Source: Glandiceps talaboti
Lineage: Eukaryota; Hemichordata; Enteropneusta; Spengelidae
Length of the DNA: 64,000 nt
Assembly (NCBI RefSeq): GCF_964340395.1
Contig: NC_135562.1
Span: 19,589,626 to 19,653,625 of the forward strand
Direction of reading: 5' to 3'
Shown: piece by piece, positions 35,552 through 48,752 of the stretch
Position numbering within the stretch: the first letter of the stretch is position 1
Layout of the letters: every line of letters begins with the position of its first letter
Notes under the pieces: model-generated
What the model was told of the DNA's origin: nothing
Database searches by the model: none
The model's input: the letters and a program-made list of their open reading frames with translations, nothing else
Made by a program: the position numbers and the translations under genes

Positions 35552-37062
35552 TGGGGGCCCGTTCTGGTCACAATTATCATGATTATGTAGAAATAATAAA
35601 ACTACTGCTGTAATTAATATTATGTATTCCTTGAATTATTTAAATGTGTTTTGATTAATTGTATGCACTGTTATGTTGTCTACAATTGATTTTATGTATT
35701 CCTTGAATTATTTTAATGTGTTTTTGATTAATTTTATGTAGTCTTGAATTAATTTTATGTATTCCTGGAATTAATTTTATGTATTCCTGGAATTAATTTT
35801 ATGTATGTGTCGAATTATTTTTATGTATGTGCCGAATTATTTTTATTTATGTCCCGAATTAATTTTGTGTATGTGCTGAATTAATTTTGTGTATGTCCCG
35901 ATTTAATTTTGCCCCTACAAATACAATCCTTTGCGCAAGATTTCTTATTCAAAATGGCGGCCCGCAGTGATGCTCAGCGGGTTGTCATTCGAGAAAGAAA
36001 TCAAGGAGGATTCTACCAATTTTTGCTCAATTTAAAATCAGTTGTTCGAGTTTTTCTGTCTCCCCTGAATTTAGGATCGACAGACGATCTATATGAAGTT
36101 AAGTTTCGAATGTTTGATGCCACGGGACTTTGTCTTTGCTTTTGGATGACTTAGCGAGAGAAGGGCCCAATCCAACGGGACTACCTTCCCATATTATACA
36201 AATAACATGTAACATCGATACAACTTGGACCTGGACGAAGGTGCCTTTCGTCTTCGCTGAATAGTCGAAACACTCACTTGAAGCATATCAGCAATTTTCT
36301 GCCATGGGTAGAAGAGGGAACGCAAGTGTTCCAATTGGTGTTTTGAAATTTCCAAGCGCCTTTGTCCAGGTCCATGTTGTATCACAGGGGACCCAGGAAC
36401 CGTGTGACAAACAAAACAAAACAAAACAAATAAATAAAAAAATAAATAAATAAACTACCAAATAAATGACAAATGAACAAGCAAACGAACGATAAGTATA
36501 GGGACAAATAGAATAATTAAATAAACCAGCAAATAAACAGATACTCATGGGGGTATACTAGATATGGTTTTTTCTATACCCATCACTATTTGTATAGAAA
36601 AAAAACATATCTAGTATACCTGCCGAGCACCGTGCACCACTCTGAGCTGTGGGCCGCCATTTTGAATAAGATATCTTGCGCAAAGGATTGTAGGGGCAAA
36701 ATTAATTTGACACATACACAAAAGTAATTCAGCACATACATAAAATCAATTCGGGACATACACAAATTTAATTCGTGACATACACAAAATTAATTCAGGA
36801 CATACACAAAATTAATTCACGACATGAATAAAAATAATTCGGCACATACATAAAAATAATTCGGGACATACATAAAAATAATTCGGGACATAAATAAAAT
36901 TAATTCAGGGCATACATAAATTAATTCTAGACTACATGAAATTAATTCCAGGAATACATAAAATTAATCAAAAGACATTTAAGTAATTCAAGGAATGCAT
37001 AATATTAATTACAGCAGTAGTTTTATTATTTCTACATAAGTGTGACCAGAACGGGCCCCATA
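35552..37062. mobile_element. 1.5-kb DNA element with about 410-bp terminal inverted repeats
   Basis: The outer ends TGGGGCCCGTTCTGGTCACA are inverted at 35554 and 37060. Arms continue through repeated AATTAATTTTATGTAT modules to a shared inner segment, CCTTTGCGCAAGAT plus CAAAATGGCGGCCC. Flanking 9-mers CTATTTTTA (35543-35551) and CTATTTTCG (37063-37071) could be a target-site duplication. A hairpin lies at 36549-36620 (GGTATACTAGATATG and its complement). It is nested in the first intron of the element's gene. Confidence 0.8.
36194..36415 (-). pseudogene. HTH-domain fragment inside the 1.5-kb element
   Basis: The minus-strand frame includes GPGQRRLEISKHQLEHLRSL and FYPWQKIADMLQVSVSTIQRR, a helix-turn-helix of resolvase/homeodomain-like type. 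The same pattern is known at the start of eukaryotic ORFs that also carry an integrase-like core. Only about 70 residues remain and no integrase core follows, so this is a remnant, perhaps of the protein that once moved the element. Confidence 0.5.
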
Positions 37063-37682
37063 CTATTTTCGTATTCGTAAGAGCAAATGTATTATTGCCA
37101 TTGGTTGCAAGTAAATGCGTTAGTGACATCACTGCTGATGGGTATGACGCACAGCGTCACATGTTGAGTGGTCAGTTCAGTTTATTTGTTTCGCATTTGT
37201 TTGGTTATCAGTTTATAAAATCACATTTTCCTCGCGAAGAATAAAAAAATCAAAATCATGAATTAAAGTGGAACACAGTTCCAGGAAATACAGTCATCGC
37301 CTTGTACAGTGAGTTTTATCTGCAGACAGAGTCACTTCTTCACATTACTTCACTCGAATTACCAAGAAAATATGTGGTAAAAACTTGTTCGTGTCGAGTT
37401 ATATCATTGTCACCTAGGAGTTGTGAAATTAACTCCCATTGTCTGACCTGCTCAATCAGCATTGCCACACAATGGAATGGGGGGGGGGGGGGGGGGGGCA
37501 ACTTATCAAGGAAACAGCTGTTTAGATTGTTTGTCACTCAATTTATGTGAACAACCCAAACCCGAGAAACTCGGAATGTTTAGATTTTGGTGATTACTTG
37601 TCAATGACTCGCCTCTAGATCTCCACACTAAAAGATACAGTCAATCATACCAGCAAAAATTGGGCTCATGCCCATGGAGTCA

Positions 37683-39005
37683 TAACTATTTTTTTGTGAG
37701 AATAGAATTTCATAGCGTACATTGATTATGTTTAAAAGAATATTGATGGCTGATTTTTTTTATGGGTAATGATATGGGGAGATGCTGGTGGGTAAGTGTC
37801 CTTTACCCTAAATACCAGTACCTGCATAAATTAAAAGACAACAGAAATGTACACATAGTTCATTGTCTTAGTATTGATCTCATATATGCACCAAGATACT
37901 TTGTTGCCTTTGCTTAGACAATGGTAAAAAGGTAAACATATACTGTAGGTCAGCATGAGAGGGTGTCATCTGGAACCAGGTAGTGTTCACATTGACTTTT
38001 TACTCTAGGACAAGACCAGGCTGTAGCCTAAACCAGCTTCTCACCTTGGACAAAATCTTATGCGTCCCAGGACAATTAACTGTTCACACTTGTTTTGTTT
38101 TTTTGGACCAGGGCCTGGCCATACACAAAATGTTAAATGTGAACAGCCTAATTAATGTTCCACAATATCCAGGTGACAATACTGGTCCATGGTACAGACT
38201 GTTCACTCTCTAGAACTCACGTTGCAAGGCAATCACTTTATTACCAGGGCTTGTCTCTCCTTTTAATTTCCTTGTGTACGAAATTAATTGAAACACTTTG
38301 GTGACCTGGCATGGTATTATTGTCCTCAAAATAATCGCAATCGTATGTAGACTAGTGTGTAAGCTATAATGTTAAAAATTACAAAGCCTATGACCAATTG
38401 ACAGTTTTTCATAACATTGAAATGGATTTTTTTATTAGCCATGGCAATAGTTTATGCATTGATGCTATTTCATTGTATATTAAGTACGTTGAGTTAATTA
38501 GGCTGTTGATATTACTAAAAATCCTGGCCGTGGCCTGGTCCCAGGAAACAAATTAATCCAGAATTAACTTTTGGTATGTGTTCACATCAACTATTTTATG
38601 TGACAATGGCACTTCATAGTGTACATTAATTATGTTGAAGAGAATATACATGGGTTGACTGGTTATGGGTAATAATATGGCAAGACAGTAGTCGGACTGT
38701 ATAGTAACTAAGTAACTGTTTTCATTATGACCCTTGTACCATGCATTTCAAAACCATGATATGGTTCCTTCCTCAGTCACTTGATTGTATTACCAATAAT
38801 GTTTATGATTCTCTATAGAGAATAGATCCATGATCAGAACAATACCTATGTGGTAATCCTCTTTGTTGCCTTCACTTAGACAATGGCAACAAAGTCAACA
38901 TGTACTGTAGGTAGCATGCGAGGGCGTCATCTGGGACAAGGTATGCGTTCACATTGGCTTTTTTGCTCTAGGACAAGACCAGGCCAGTGCCAAACCAGGG
39001 CTATA
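37683..39005. repeat. Direct duplication, two copies of about 360-410 bp spaced 905 bp
   Basis: Copies at 37683-38045 and 38588-39005 share TTCATAG(C/T)GTACATT, TATGGGTAAT, ACTGTAGGT(C)AGCATG, GTCATCTGG and CTCTAGGACAAGACCAGGC in the same order. Confidence 0.75.
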
Positions 39006-39194
39006 GAATACTTAGTAATGTTGTTGGGTAGTACATCCCAACCATTTAGAGTAAGATCAACTTGCAACTGACTTGCAGCACTTGGTATTTACAAAGTAAA
39101 CTCTTTTGTCTGCCATGTGTCTTGTGAACAGGCTGTGATTTGATACTTTTGTAAGAGATACCACATATACAAATGTAGGCATTGTCATTTTTAG

Positions 39195-39735
39195 TCCCCG
39201 TCAGACAAAGTCCGGATTGGGGAGTTATGAATTGGGTTCCGTCCGTGTGTGCGTGTATCCGCACCCATTTCTCAGACATGGCTGGACCGATTCGTCTCAA
39301 ACTTGGTACAAGGACAACAAAGTATGACGTACATATGCATGTAAATTAATTTTGTGATACGATCCAATATGTCTGACAGGCGGCCATTTTGTCACAATTT
39401 CATTTGTCTGTCTGGAATATGTCCGGAGCCATTTCTCAGACATGGCTTTGCCGATTTGTCTCAAACTTGATACACTATGACATACGTTATACTTCCATGG
39501 ACATACATACACGTCAATTTGTTTTGTGATACAATCCCATATGGCCGACAGGTGGCCATTTTGTGATTTGTTTGTTTTGCTTTCCAGAGCCATGGCTTGA
39601 CTGATTTGTCTCAAACTCACTACAAGGACAACACACTACTGCATACATATGCACATCAATTTATTTTGTGATATGATCCAATATGGCCAACTTGCGGACA
39701 TTTTGTTTGCACCACAACCTATCCGCCAAAAACAC
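39195..39735. repeat. Dispersed repeat family with GACxAAGTCCGGA...GGGTTC start, tandem copies
   Basis: Three linked units repeat CCATTTCTCAGACATGGCT, GATT(C/T)GTCTCAAACT, ACATATGCA and CAATATGGCC...CATTTTGT. Diverged copies lie at 40575-40745, 41592-41745 and 45625-45800, all in introns of the same gene. Confidence 0.75.
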
Positions 39736-40010
39736 CCAAATGAACCTGCGGGACTATATCATTATACAATGTCTTGTTTGCTTATGATATGTGTTCCTTG
39801 TTTGCTTTTTTGGCAGACTAGTTGATTAAATTAAATATTTGTAATTATTTATGACATTCCAGTTTAATGTTACTCATCATGGCAGCAGGCTTGTAAATTA
39901 TGAACAATAAATGTGCAGTAATTTTCTGATGACATGCATAGATTGCCATTTTTCAACTAAGTATACAATAATATAGCATTTTCTTGTTTTTCCTCTTGTT
40001 ATCCACTCAG

Positions 40011-43000
40011 GATCTACACTGTCAGGTATGCCTAAGAGGTCAAAACTTCAAGATGGATATTATCAAGGCTGATGGAAGAATACAAAACCTTAAGAAAAGC
40101 CATGATGCTTTGGTGAATATCCATATTTCAAAAGATATGAAGTACCTAGAAGAAAATGTGATAATGACATTGTTGTGTGCCAAGTTAACATATGTTGGGG
40201 TACAATGTTTATTTTTTTCCATCAATCATGCACTTGTCAACATGCCCAAGAGGTTTAATTACATCGAGGTTATATTTCAAAGAGCGCTCGAAGATCATAG
40301 AATTGCAATTGATGAGGAAGATGAGGAGACAAAAGAGGGCACAAGTTTTATCCATCAGATATCAGGAGAAAAGATGCTCTGTCTATTTCTGAAGAGGCAT
40401 TTGCAGCTGTTGCCCTTCATGAATGGATGGCCTGTCTTGCGTAAGTATTTATATTTTCTTTTCTTACTTTCTTACTTACGTTTGTAGCACATTCATAAAG
40501 AAAACACACCAACTTGTGTCTACAGACCTGCTGCAACCTTTGATATTTTTTTTGGGGGGTTGGGGGGGGGGGTTGGATTATAGATTGGGTTCTGTCCGTG
40601 TGTGTGGGTCCGACCGGAGTCATTCATGGACATTCATGGACCAATTATTTTCAATCTTAGTCTATGGATAATAAACGATGTCATACATAAGCACGTTAAT
40701 TTGTTTAGGGATATTATGCAATTTAGCCGATTAAGAGCCATTTTTGGGTCAAAAAATGTGAATTTTTGGTCAAAAATCTTGATCTCCAAAACTACTGGGC
40801 AGATTGACCTGATATTTGGTAGGAATATTCTCAGAATTGTTCTTCTGCAACATTTGGCCCTAGCAACAGTGACCATGCCCATAGCAACAACTAAGTGGTA
40901 GTATGTTTTGGTCTAATAACAACATCATTAGGTAGGCAAGTGAGTAAACATTCAAAAAATGTTTGCAAGTACAACCTTTGGGAATTTTTAAATAGGGGAT
41001 GTTTATTGTGCTTTGATTTTAAAAGGTGTAAATTTAAAATGTTAACAATTAACACAGGTATTAAGTTCAACTCATACAGGAACTTTCACCATGCGCTGAT
41101 TGTGCCATTACCTTACATTGTTGTGTTACACTTGAAAGCTCTATATCATTCTCTTAAATTGCAAACATAGGTGCCTTACAGAGGAGAGCTATATGAGGAA
41201 GTATGCACATTTTTCATTTTTCCTTTCCTCAATATGAGGGTATTTAATATAGTTGTACTGATTCTGTTTTTTCAGAAACCATTCTTGGGTTAGCTTCAGA
41301 GGTTTTTCAGAAGCATACAATGATGTTGTGAGACAACTCAAAGGAGACGGCATAATGAAAGACTTCTTACAAAATAAAGCTGAGCCCTCAACATCTGCAC
41401 AAATACGGTGTTGTTTCTGGTAAGTGAAATTGAACTTGTGTATTAATATATGGCAATTTCAGTTATTGTTCTTTTAACTCTTACGAAATCTTTCTGTGCA
41501 GCAGAGAAAACTTCAGGGGACTAACATATCTAGATTGTGTTCCTGCATCCATATTCTTTGTTCCTATACACAAACATTATCTTTTTAATTCCCGCCAGAC
41601 GAAGTCCAGAATGGGGACTTATGGATTGGGTTCTGTCTGTCTATTTATGCATCCATCCGTCAGTACTCAGATATGGATGTACCAATTTCTGAATTAACAT
41701 GTTACAAGGACAACAAACTATGGCATAGATCAGCATGTAATTTTTTATGGTTGAGGTTTACCTGCCTTTTGCGCGTAAGTAGTCACAGACGAAGAGAAGT
41801 GAATGTACTTCATATGTTTCGATGTGAATGACAGTGACATGGCTGATTTCATCACTTTGAAATTTTGAAATGCTTTTAATGAATGATTTCTTTTTTATGA
41901 TGATAAAGATAACTTTTATCATGGCAGTGACTATGATACCTGTAATACTGTGTAGGAGTGCCATTGCAGTACCTTTAAAATCAAACCAACCTAGAATCAG
42001 GTTTCAAATCATGTATGCAATACAGAACAACTTTTTATGACACTCATACAGAAAATTAAGGTTACACAAAAAGAATGCAACAAATGGCTTAATTGTATTG
42101 TATGAATACACTAATATTAAACATAAAGTATTACAAAGTTTTTACTTTTATGATGCAATTAAAAGAAATACTCTAATCCAATATACTTATTTTAAATGGA
42201 ACTTCCATTAAGGTAGGAGGTGTCAAATTCGAATTACGTCAACGACGCAACTTTTGGCGCAGACTGAAACTCGCGCTCTTTAGTCATCATTCGAACGCTA
42301 AATAAACCCGGAAGTGAAGTGAAGTGTTAAATGTTTTTCAAGCACTGTACGTACTCATGGAGATTTAGGGGGTGAACGGAAGGTAATCTCGTATAATTAA
42401 GTTTCAGAAGTCCTTGCGAAGAACATTAGCTTTACTACCATGCATGACTTAAAGAGGAGCTGTTTTATAAATTTTAGACTTGATGAAATGTATCATGAAC
42501 CACACTCCCTACGCTATATTGCCGATCTGGAAACGTGGCCCACACACCATTCACACCTTTCATCTCTACAGAGTAAGTTATACTGTCATGAATATAATTT
42601 TAATACCAGTGACGGGTTTTGCCACTGTGGGTTTTTTGACGTGAGAAGGTGACAAATTGATCACTATATAAAACTATCTTCGCATTTGATAATTTTCCAT
42701 ACTACACGTACGTAGACACAACAATGGCGAAAAAATTGCAACAAAAACATTATTCAAATGTACGTAAACAATCAACTCTCAGGTACCATAGAAGCAAAAC
42801 ATAAAATCATCGGACTACGCAGTTTTTCAAAAACTTCCCTCGCACACTGAAGATGTTTTGCGAAGCAAATTTGACATTTTATTAGTTGAAACATCATTTA
42901 GCATTTTATATGCTTTCCGTCGCTACTTTCTTAGTAATCAGTGGTCACGTAGCGTAGCGTCGGTGATCGAGAAACTTTAGTCCCTGAACTCCAGTAAAAT

Positions 43001-46000
43001 TGCAATCATTTACCGGCCTTAAAAACACCCTATAACAAATTGATAACAGTACTCTTTTGTAAAAGGCTTCCAAAACTTATTCTGTTGTCGGTATTATGCT
43101 CTCCCACGATGGTGTGCACTTGTTTGGTTTCGCTAGGGGTCTAGTAGTCCTGCTTGCATACGGCAGAGGTCGTCCCTTCCAAGCGTACACCGTCTGCAAG
43201 TAGGACTAAGAGTTTCCGACACATGTATTCATTCCCAATAGAACCCCCAGACATTATACATCCCTGTATCAGTATTATAACGTCCTGCCAATGAATTTTA
43301 ATGAATATAGTTTGTTTTTCAGGTGTATTCAACCAAAAATATATTTATTTTTTATGTCTCGCCAACTGTACGGGTAGTCACACTGACTTGCGTGAGTCGA
43401 GATTTTATAGTAAAGCATACAGTTCAAATTGCAACAAATTATACAAGTTGTACTATAAAAACTATTTACATTGTCTCCCCATAAAAGAAGTATCCATGGT
43501 AACATTACTATAAAGTTTCAATGAGGGGTTCTAGATGTATTTTGTACCCAAAATCAATAAATACATCTAGTAGCATACATTGTAGGTTTTGGTTCCTCAC
43601 AATGCAGTGCCACATATGCAGAGCTAGAGGTACATATACTGGATGCCGAGTTGAGTGGATCAACAGCTAATGATAGTATTATTTATAGTTCAATTTGATG
43701 AGTTATTTCCTATTTTTCATAGTGACCACACTCCGCAATAAACACTAGCAATTTCATTATAGGAAATCAACATTTACATAATGGCTTTGTATTCATAGCA
43801 TTACTACTTATTGATTTGATTGGATGGACATTTTCAATTTTGGCCAATTAAGTTGGGGGGGGGGTAACTAAAAGTTTTTAGCTGTTTATCCTACTTTGAA
43901 CTATTGACCTAGCCCCTAATGTGTTGATTTATCATACATAATTATTATGTACTGACAAACAGCCTATGTGTCCCAATATTTTGCATTTTTATGTGAATTT
44001 TGTCCAAAAATGTTGAAATTTGGATCGGCTGGCTGGGTGTGTGTGTGTGTGTGTGTGTGGGGGGGGGGGTTATAATTTTGAATGTTATGACCACTTTGGC
44101 TTTTTGGGAAATAAATAAACTCTGCACATGAATAGTTCAGTTGATTTAGTGTACATATGTACTGATAGATATATCCCTTGGTGCCTGTGTGTTCCAATTT
44201 TGTACAATTTCATGTGATTTTTAGCCAAAATGTAGAAATTTTGATGGGGTGGGGGGTCACATTTGTGAATATTATGAGCACTTTGATATTTGGAGACATG
44301 AATAAACTCCATATATGAATAGTTCAGTTGATTTCACATACATATGAACTAATAGAAATATCCCTTGGTGCCTGTGAGTTCCAATACTGCACAATTTCAC
44401 ATGATTTTTGTTCAAAATGTTGAAATTTTGATGGGGTGGGGGGTCACATTTTTTACTGGCATTTTCAAGTTAGCATACACACAATGATTTTTGTTGTATA
44501 ATTATGAAGGGGCATTGGTACATTATACATATTAGCAAAGATAAACAAGCTCATTTTCATTTTTTTCAAAATTCAACAAAATTTCATAAGATACTTCTGT
44601 CAAAAATGTCAAAATTTAGATGGGGTATGGGGTTACAATTTCAATTTTAGAATTTAAACGGAGGTGGTGACCCCCTATTTTTTTGTCATTTATAAATAGC
44701 TGGAATAATACATTGTACACATACAGCATATAAAAAAAATCTATCACGGACTTTTATCTTTTTTGCAGTTTTCTTGAGTTTTTCTTAAAAAATAATAAAG
44801 CAGTTGGGGATAAAATAACATAATATTTTATGAAATAATGAAAAGAAATTACAAAAAAATATGTCTAGACATACTATACATTGCACACAAAAAATGTAAG
44901 TTCATTAAGTGCTCCGGGGATAATCTTTAACTATCAAAAATTGTGATGTAGTTAATAGTTGTAAATCTACTATTTTGACTCAAAAAAATTTGTGTAGATA
45001 CAAGAAACGGTAATTATCTTGAAAACAAAGGTGGTGACATAGTATTTTTTTGGCATTTTTTACATATTCGGATATCAATGTTTAAGTATGCAAAGTATAA
45101 GAAAAATCTATCGACTTTTTTGAATTTGACACCTCCCTCCTTAATATAACATGTGACAACTTCAGTTGTATCTGTGCTGCAGAAAAATTGAACTGTGTTA
45201 AACTATTACACTGGTTTGAGCTATGACAAAAGTCTCCTTACTATGTTGACGTCAACAATTATTGTTACTGTATGCATCCATTTTCTTGTAGCCCATCAAT
45301 TCTAAAATCACAAAACTTCTTGTATGTTAAAACGTTATGTTTGTATAATTACAGGTTCACAAATACAGTTACAGAAAAAAGCTGTGTCAGATATGTTTTT
45401 CAATGGGGAATTGGCATATGAAATCATAACAGCGAAAGCAGAAGAACAGTATCTTTTCATCCAGTCAAGTGACAGGGAAAAGCATATGGAAAAGATAATA
45501 TCTACCATTGCACATGGCATGTACAGCCAAGATTGTCATGGCGATTGCCAGGCGGGGGGTATGTTAATTGTAAAGTCTGCTTATCAGATGCACTAATGAA
45601 CAATGTAGTACAAATTATTTTAGCCGGAGCTGTTTCTTGGAGATGCCTGGACCAATTTTTATTCAAACTTAGTACAGGGGCAACATACTATGGCATACAT
45701 ATGCACGTCAATTTGTTTCTTGATATTATCCAATATGGCCGCCTAGCAGCCATTTTGTTTGTGATTTTTCCGTGTCCAAAGCCATAACTCAGACATGCTT
45801 GAACAGGTCCCCCCCCCTACCCCAATTGAGGAGCTCATTAGTGGTTAACTTGTGCATTATGTGTGATTTAGGTGAGGGGTGGGGTGGGAACAATACTTTT
45901 TTGGTCTTGTTGGCAGATTTTTTTTAGCACAATTGAACTAGGTTCAGTAGTGCTATAGGCCAGTAGTGTCTGTGTGTGTGTGTATGTACGACTCAAAAAC

Positions 46001-46917
46001 TGCCAGCCCCTACTGTTTTGAAGGGACATATACTTGTGATGTCTAGTTGGGAAATTGTTCAAATGAAAATGTTCGCGTCACAGGTGTGTGGTTTTGGTCA
46101 AACGTGATTTTTGGTAAGAAGAAAACTAAAACTCAGAAACTACTTGGCAGTCTGGTCTGAAATTTGGTGGGAATGTTCTCAAGAGGGTGTAAATTAAGAC
46201 TTGTTCGTGACATTATGATTTCACCAATATCCAAATATAGAAACTGGGGCTAAAATCTGTCTTTTTGGTAAAAAAAACTTCTATTACAAACTTGGAAGTT
46301 CTTGGACTGGAACTTGGTGAGATGCTACTAGACTTATTTTGCAGATGTTCAAACCTTTTGACTATTAAAATTGGCCCAATCAACCATGGCAACAGCCAAA
46401 TGGCATTATGTTTTAGTGAAATAACATCACTTTGTAGACAAATGAGTAAACATTTTAAAAATCTATGCAAATACTTCTACCAACCTGACCACACCCATAA
46501 TAACAGTCAAATGATTTGCAAAGATTACAATAGGGTAGATAGGCAACTTCTTGGTCGTTTAGCAAATTAACATGTATACCTAGCATGGCTCACCATGTGA
46601 AATGTTTTGAAAACAGTACAGTTGTACCTCAGTGCCATTGGAGCTATTTTTATTTCTCTTAGCTATCATGTTATGTTTTACATGCTATTAAAATTTGAGT
46701 TTCATGTGACACAAATTGCTACCACAATATGTAATTGTAATGTACTCCCACATTAAAGTCTTGGCATATTTATTGATAATGTTATATCCAACCACTTTTA
46801 GCTTTCGTAGCGTTTGTATTTAAGGCTGGAAAAGGCTACTTGTCTATTCAAGATTATGCCAGCATTTCTTTTCTGTTTACCTTTTTTATATTATTACTAA
46901 ACTTTTCTGTGGTTTAA
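40011..46917 (+). CDS. Spliced gene of unknown function within the 20.9-kb element (probably decayed)
   Basis: Four exons: 40011-40440 (acceptor CCACTCAG, donor TTGC|GTAAGT), 41276-41419 (donor CTG|GTAAGT), 45355-45558 (donor GGG|GTATGT) and 46802-46917 (stop TAA). AATAAA follows at 47284. Exons 1-2 join in phase 2 (…EWMACL-ANHSWVSFRGF…) and exons 3-4 in phase 1. Exon 1 needs a frameshift near 40330 to join its first part (SHDALVNIHISKDMKYLEEN) to KFYPSDIRRKDALSISEEAF. Exons 2 and 3 do not join in an open frame, so an exon is missing or the gene is broken. Exon 4 encodes a hydrophobic tail (SFLFTFFILLLNFSVV), a possible membrane anchor. No domain was recognised. It may be the element's own gene or a host gene it carries. 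Confidence 0.4.
42212..45140. mobile_element. 2.9-kb DNA element flanked by TTAA
   Basis: TTAA occurs directly at both borders (42208-42211 and 45141-45144). Inverted ends: GGTAGGAGGTGTCAAATTC on the left, and GGAGGGAGGTGTCAAATTC on the complement of the right. TTAA target sites are typical of the piggyBac and Kolobok superfamilies. The longest plausible ORF (42440-42652, 70 aa, containing HCGFFDVRR) is not a recognisable transposase, so the element is probably non-autonomous. It lies in the third intron of the unknown gene. Confidence 0.85.
43935..44460. repeat. Tandem repeat of about 185 bp inside the TTAA element
   Basis: Nearly three copies share ATGAATAGTTCAGTTGATTT, ATATCCCTTGGTGCCTGTG, GTTCCAAT, TTTGATGGGGTGGGGGGTCAC and CACTTTG. 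The first copy carries (GT)n plus poly-G at 44037-44070. Confidence 0.8.
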
Positions 46918-48060
46918 TGCACCTAGGTGTAAGCCATGACATTTTTACATTAGGTTTACTGTTTTTATATTTGGTGTCATGTACTTTGTTTCCTTCTGGG
47001 AAAAATATATTTTACCTGTGATATGTCACTCACTTCTGAGAGAGGAACAATTGGACTTAACAGGCTGTTATAGTAGTGTTTCATATATATGATTCCTGAG
47101 AAACATATCAGTTGTGAAAAGTTAACCATTTCTTCCAAATGATTTGAGGAAGACATTTTCCATTAATATTGAAAAGTAGCTGGCTTATTTATGACTGTAG
47201 ATCTTATTTCTTGTACTCATCTTGAGATATATAAAACTCCATTGTTTACACATCTGTAATTTTGTATTGATTTTAAATTTTCTAATAAAAATTGCTGTCA
47301 AGCTCAAAAAATAACACCATTGTCTGATGTTCTAATTATTTTCAAAACTGCACCCTTTCCTCACCCCTTGACAATATCCATGAATACACATACAATGTAC
47401 AGTGAAGTGAGACCCTGCATTGCACAAATGCATTATTGTGTACAAATGTTTCCAATTTGTAAAGTATGTGTTATAGGGATGGTAAAGTGTCTGTCTCTGT
47501 GCTATCAACTTAATAAAAAAAACTATGCCAATTGCTTTGATGTTTGGCTGTAGATGAACCTTTGTTAAAGGTCAATTATGTGGGCTAGCATGGCAACCAC
47601 AGACGAATAAGGGAAAGGGATATATGTGGATTAATAGGTGTCACATAACGTTTTTCTGTTATGGGTTCATTATATATACCCTTCATTACTTGTAGGTGAC
47701 GGCTAAAAAGTGTAGTGTTAAATTAACTATTAATACATCATTAATAATATGTATAATATTAATTACATATATGTACCTGGGCTGAAAAGTGCCCCTATTG
47801 ACAAGTCCCACAAACGGTTTACAACACACACACACACACACACACACATATTTTTTTTTCATAGGGTTTTTACCAAAGTGGAATATGTACGACAGTTCCA
47901 TTTAATTCACAGGTATCAAACATTTTTTTATAAACTTGACGCATAATTAAATAATCACCAGCTTTTCTATTACTCGTCAAAAGCAAGGGTAAAATGAAGC
48001 TCATCGAGTGTCCGTGGTGTATACTTTGTGGAATAATGTATTCTAGGTCGTGTTGCATAC
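46918..48060. other. Unassigned DNA downstream of the unknown gene
   Basis: Contains AATAAA at 47284 and a (CA)n tract at 47825-47847. No further exon supported. Confidence 0.4.
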
Positions 48061-48116
48061 GTTGTATGTATGTATGTATGTATGTATGTATGTATGTGTG
48101 TATGTGTGTGTGTGTG

Positions 48117-48157
<41 letters not shown>
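48061..48157. repeat. (GTAT)n-(GT)n-(GTT)n compound microsatellite
   Basis: Three adjoining simple repeats in one tract of about 100 bp. Confidence 0.95.
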
Positions 48158-48752
48158 TATTGTACACTTGCATGTACTGTCTGTTGTTGGTTGGCTAATA
48201 TTTCTTGTATCGAGCTGTAGCTATGGAACTATGATGTTTCTAAAGGCGTTGGAGAAAGCAGGTAGGTATGGGGGGGGGGGTAGCTCCAGACTTTAAGTAT
48301 TTTCTGTATGTGCGTCACTTCTATGGTGTACGCTATTAGTTAAAATAATACTTTCGGTTGGTAAATATTAGCTAAATGTTTATATTGCGAGACGCTGGTG
48401 AATCTAAAGTTTGGCATTATTTGCATGTGATCCATATACAATAGGTTTCGAAACCATGGTGTGGTTCCTTCCTAAATCATTTAACAATATTTACCATAAT
48501 GTTAATTCATGATAATAATAATATTAATAATTATAATAATAATAATAAGTTTTCGATGTTGTTTATGTTTCTGACATGTGTGCGTGTAGTAACAATACCG
48601 AAATTTCAATGTTTAAACCCGATGTCTTGTGTTGATTCTGACTATTCATGTTGTTCGTGTTTTTGTAACTAGTGTGTCACAAAGATTTGTGTTTCGTTTT
48701 TAGGCTATTGGTGATTTTTCAGGGAACAACTATTCGATTCTTTTACATGATT

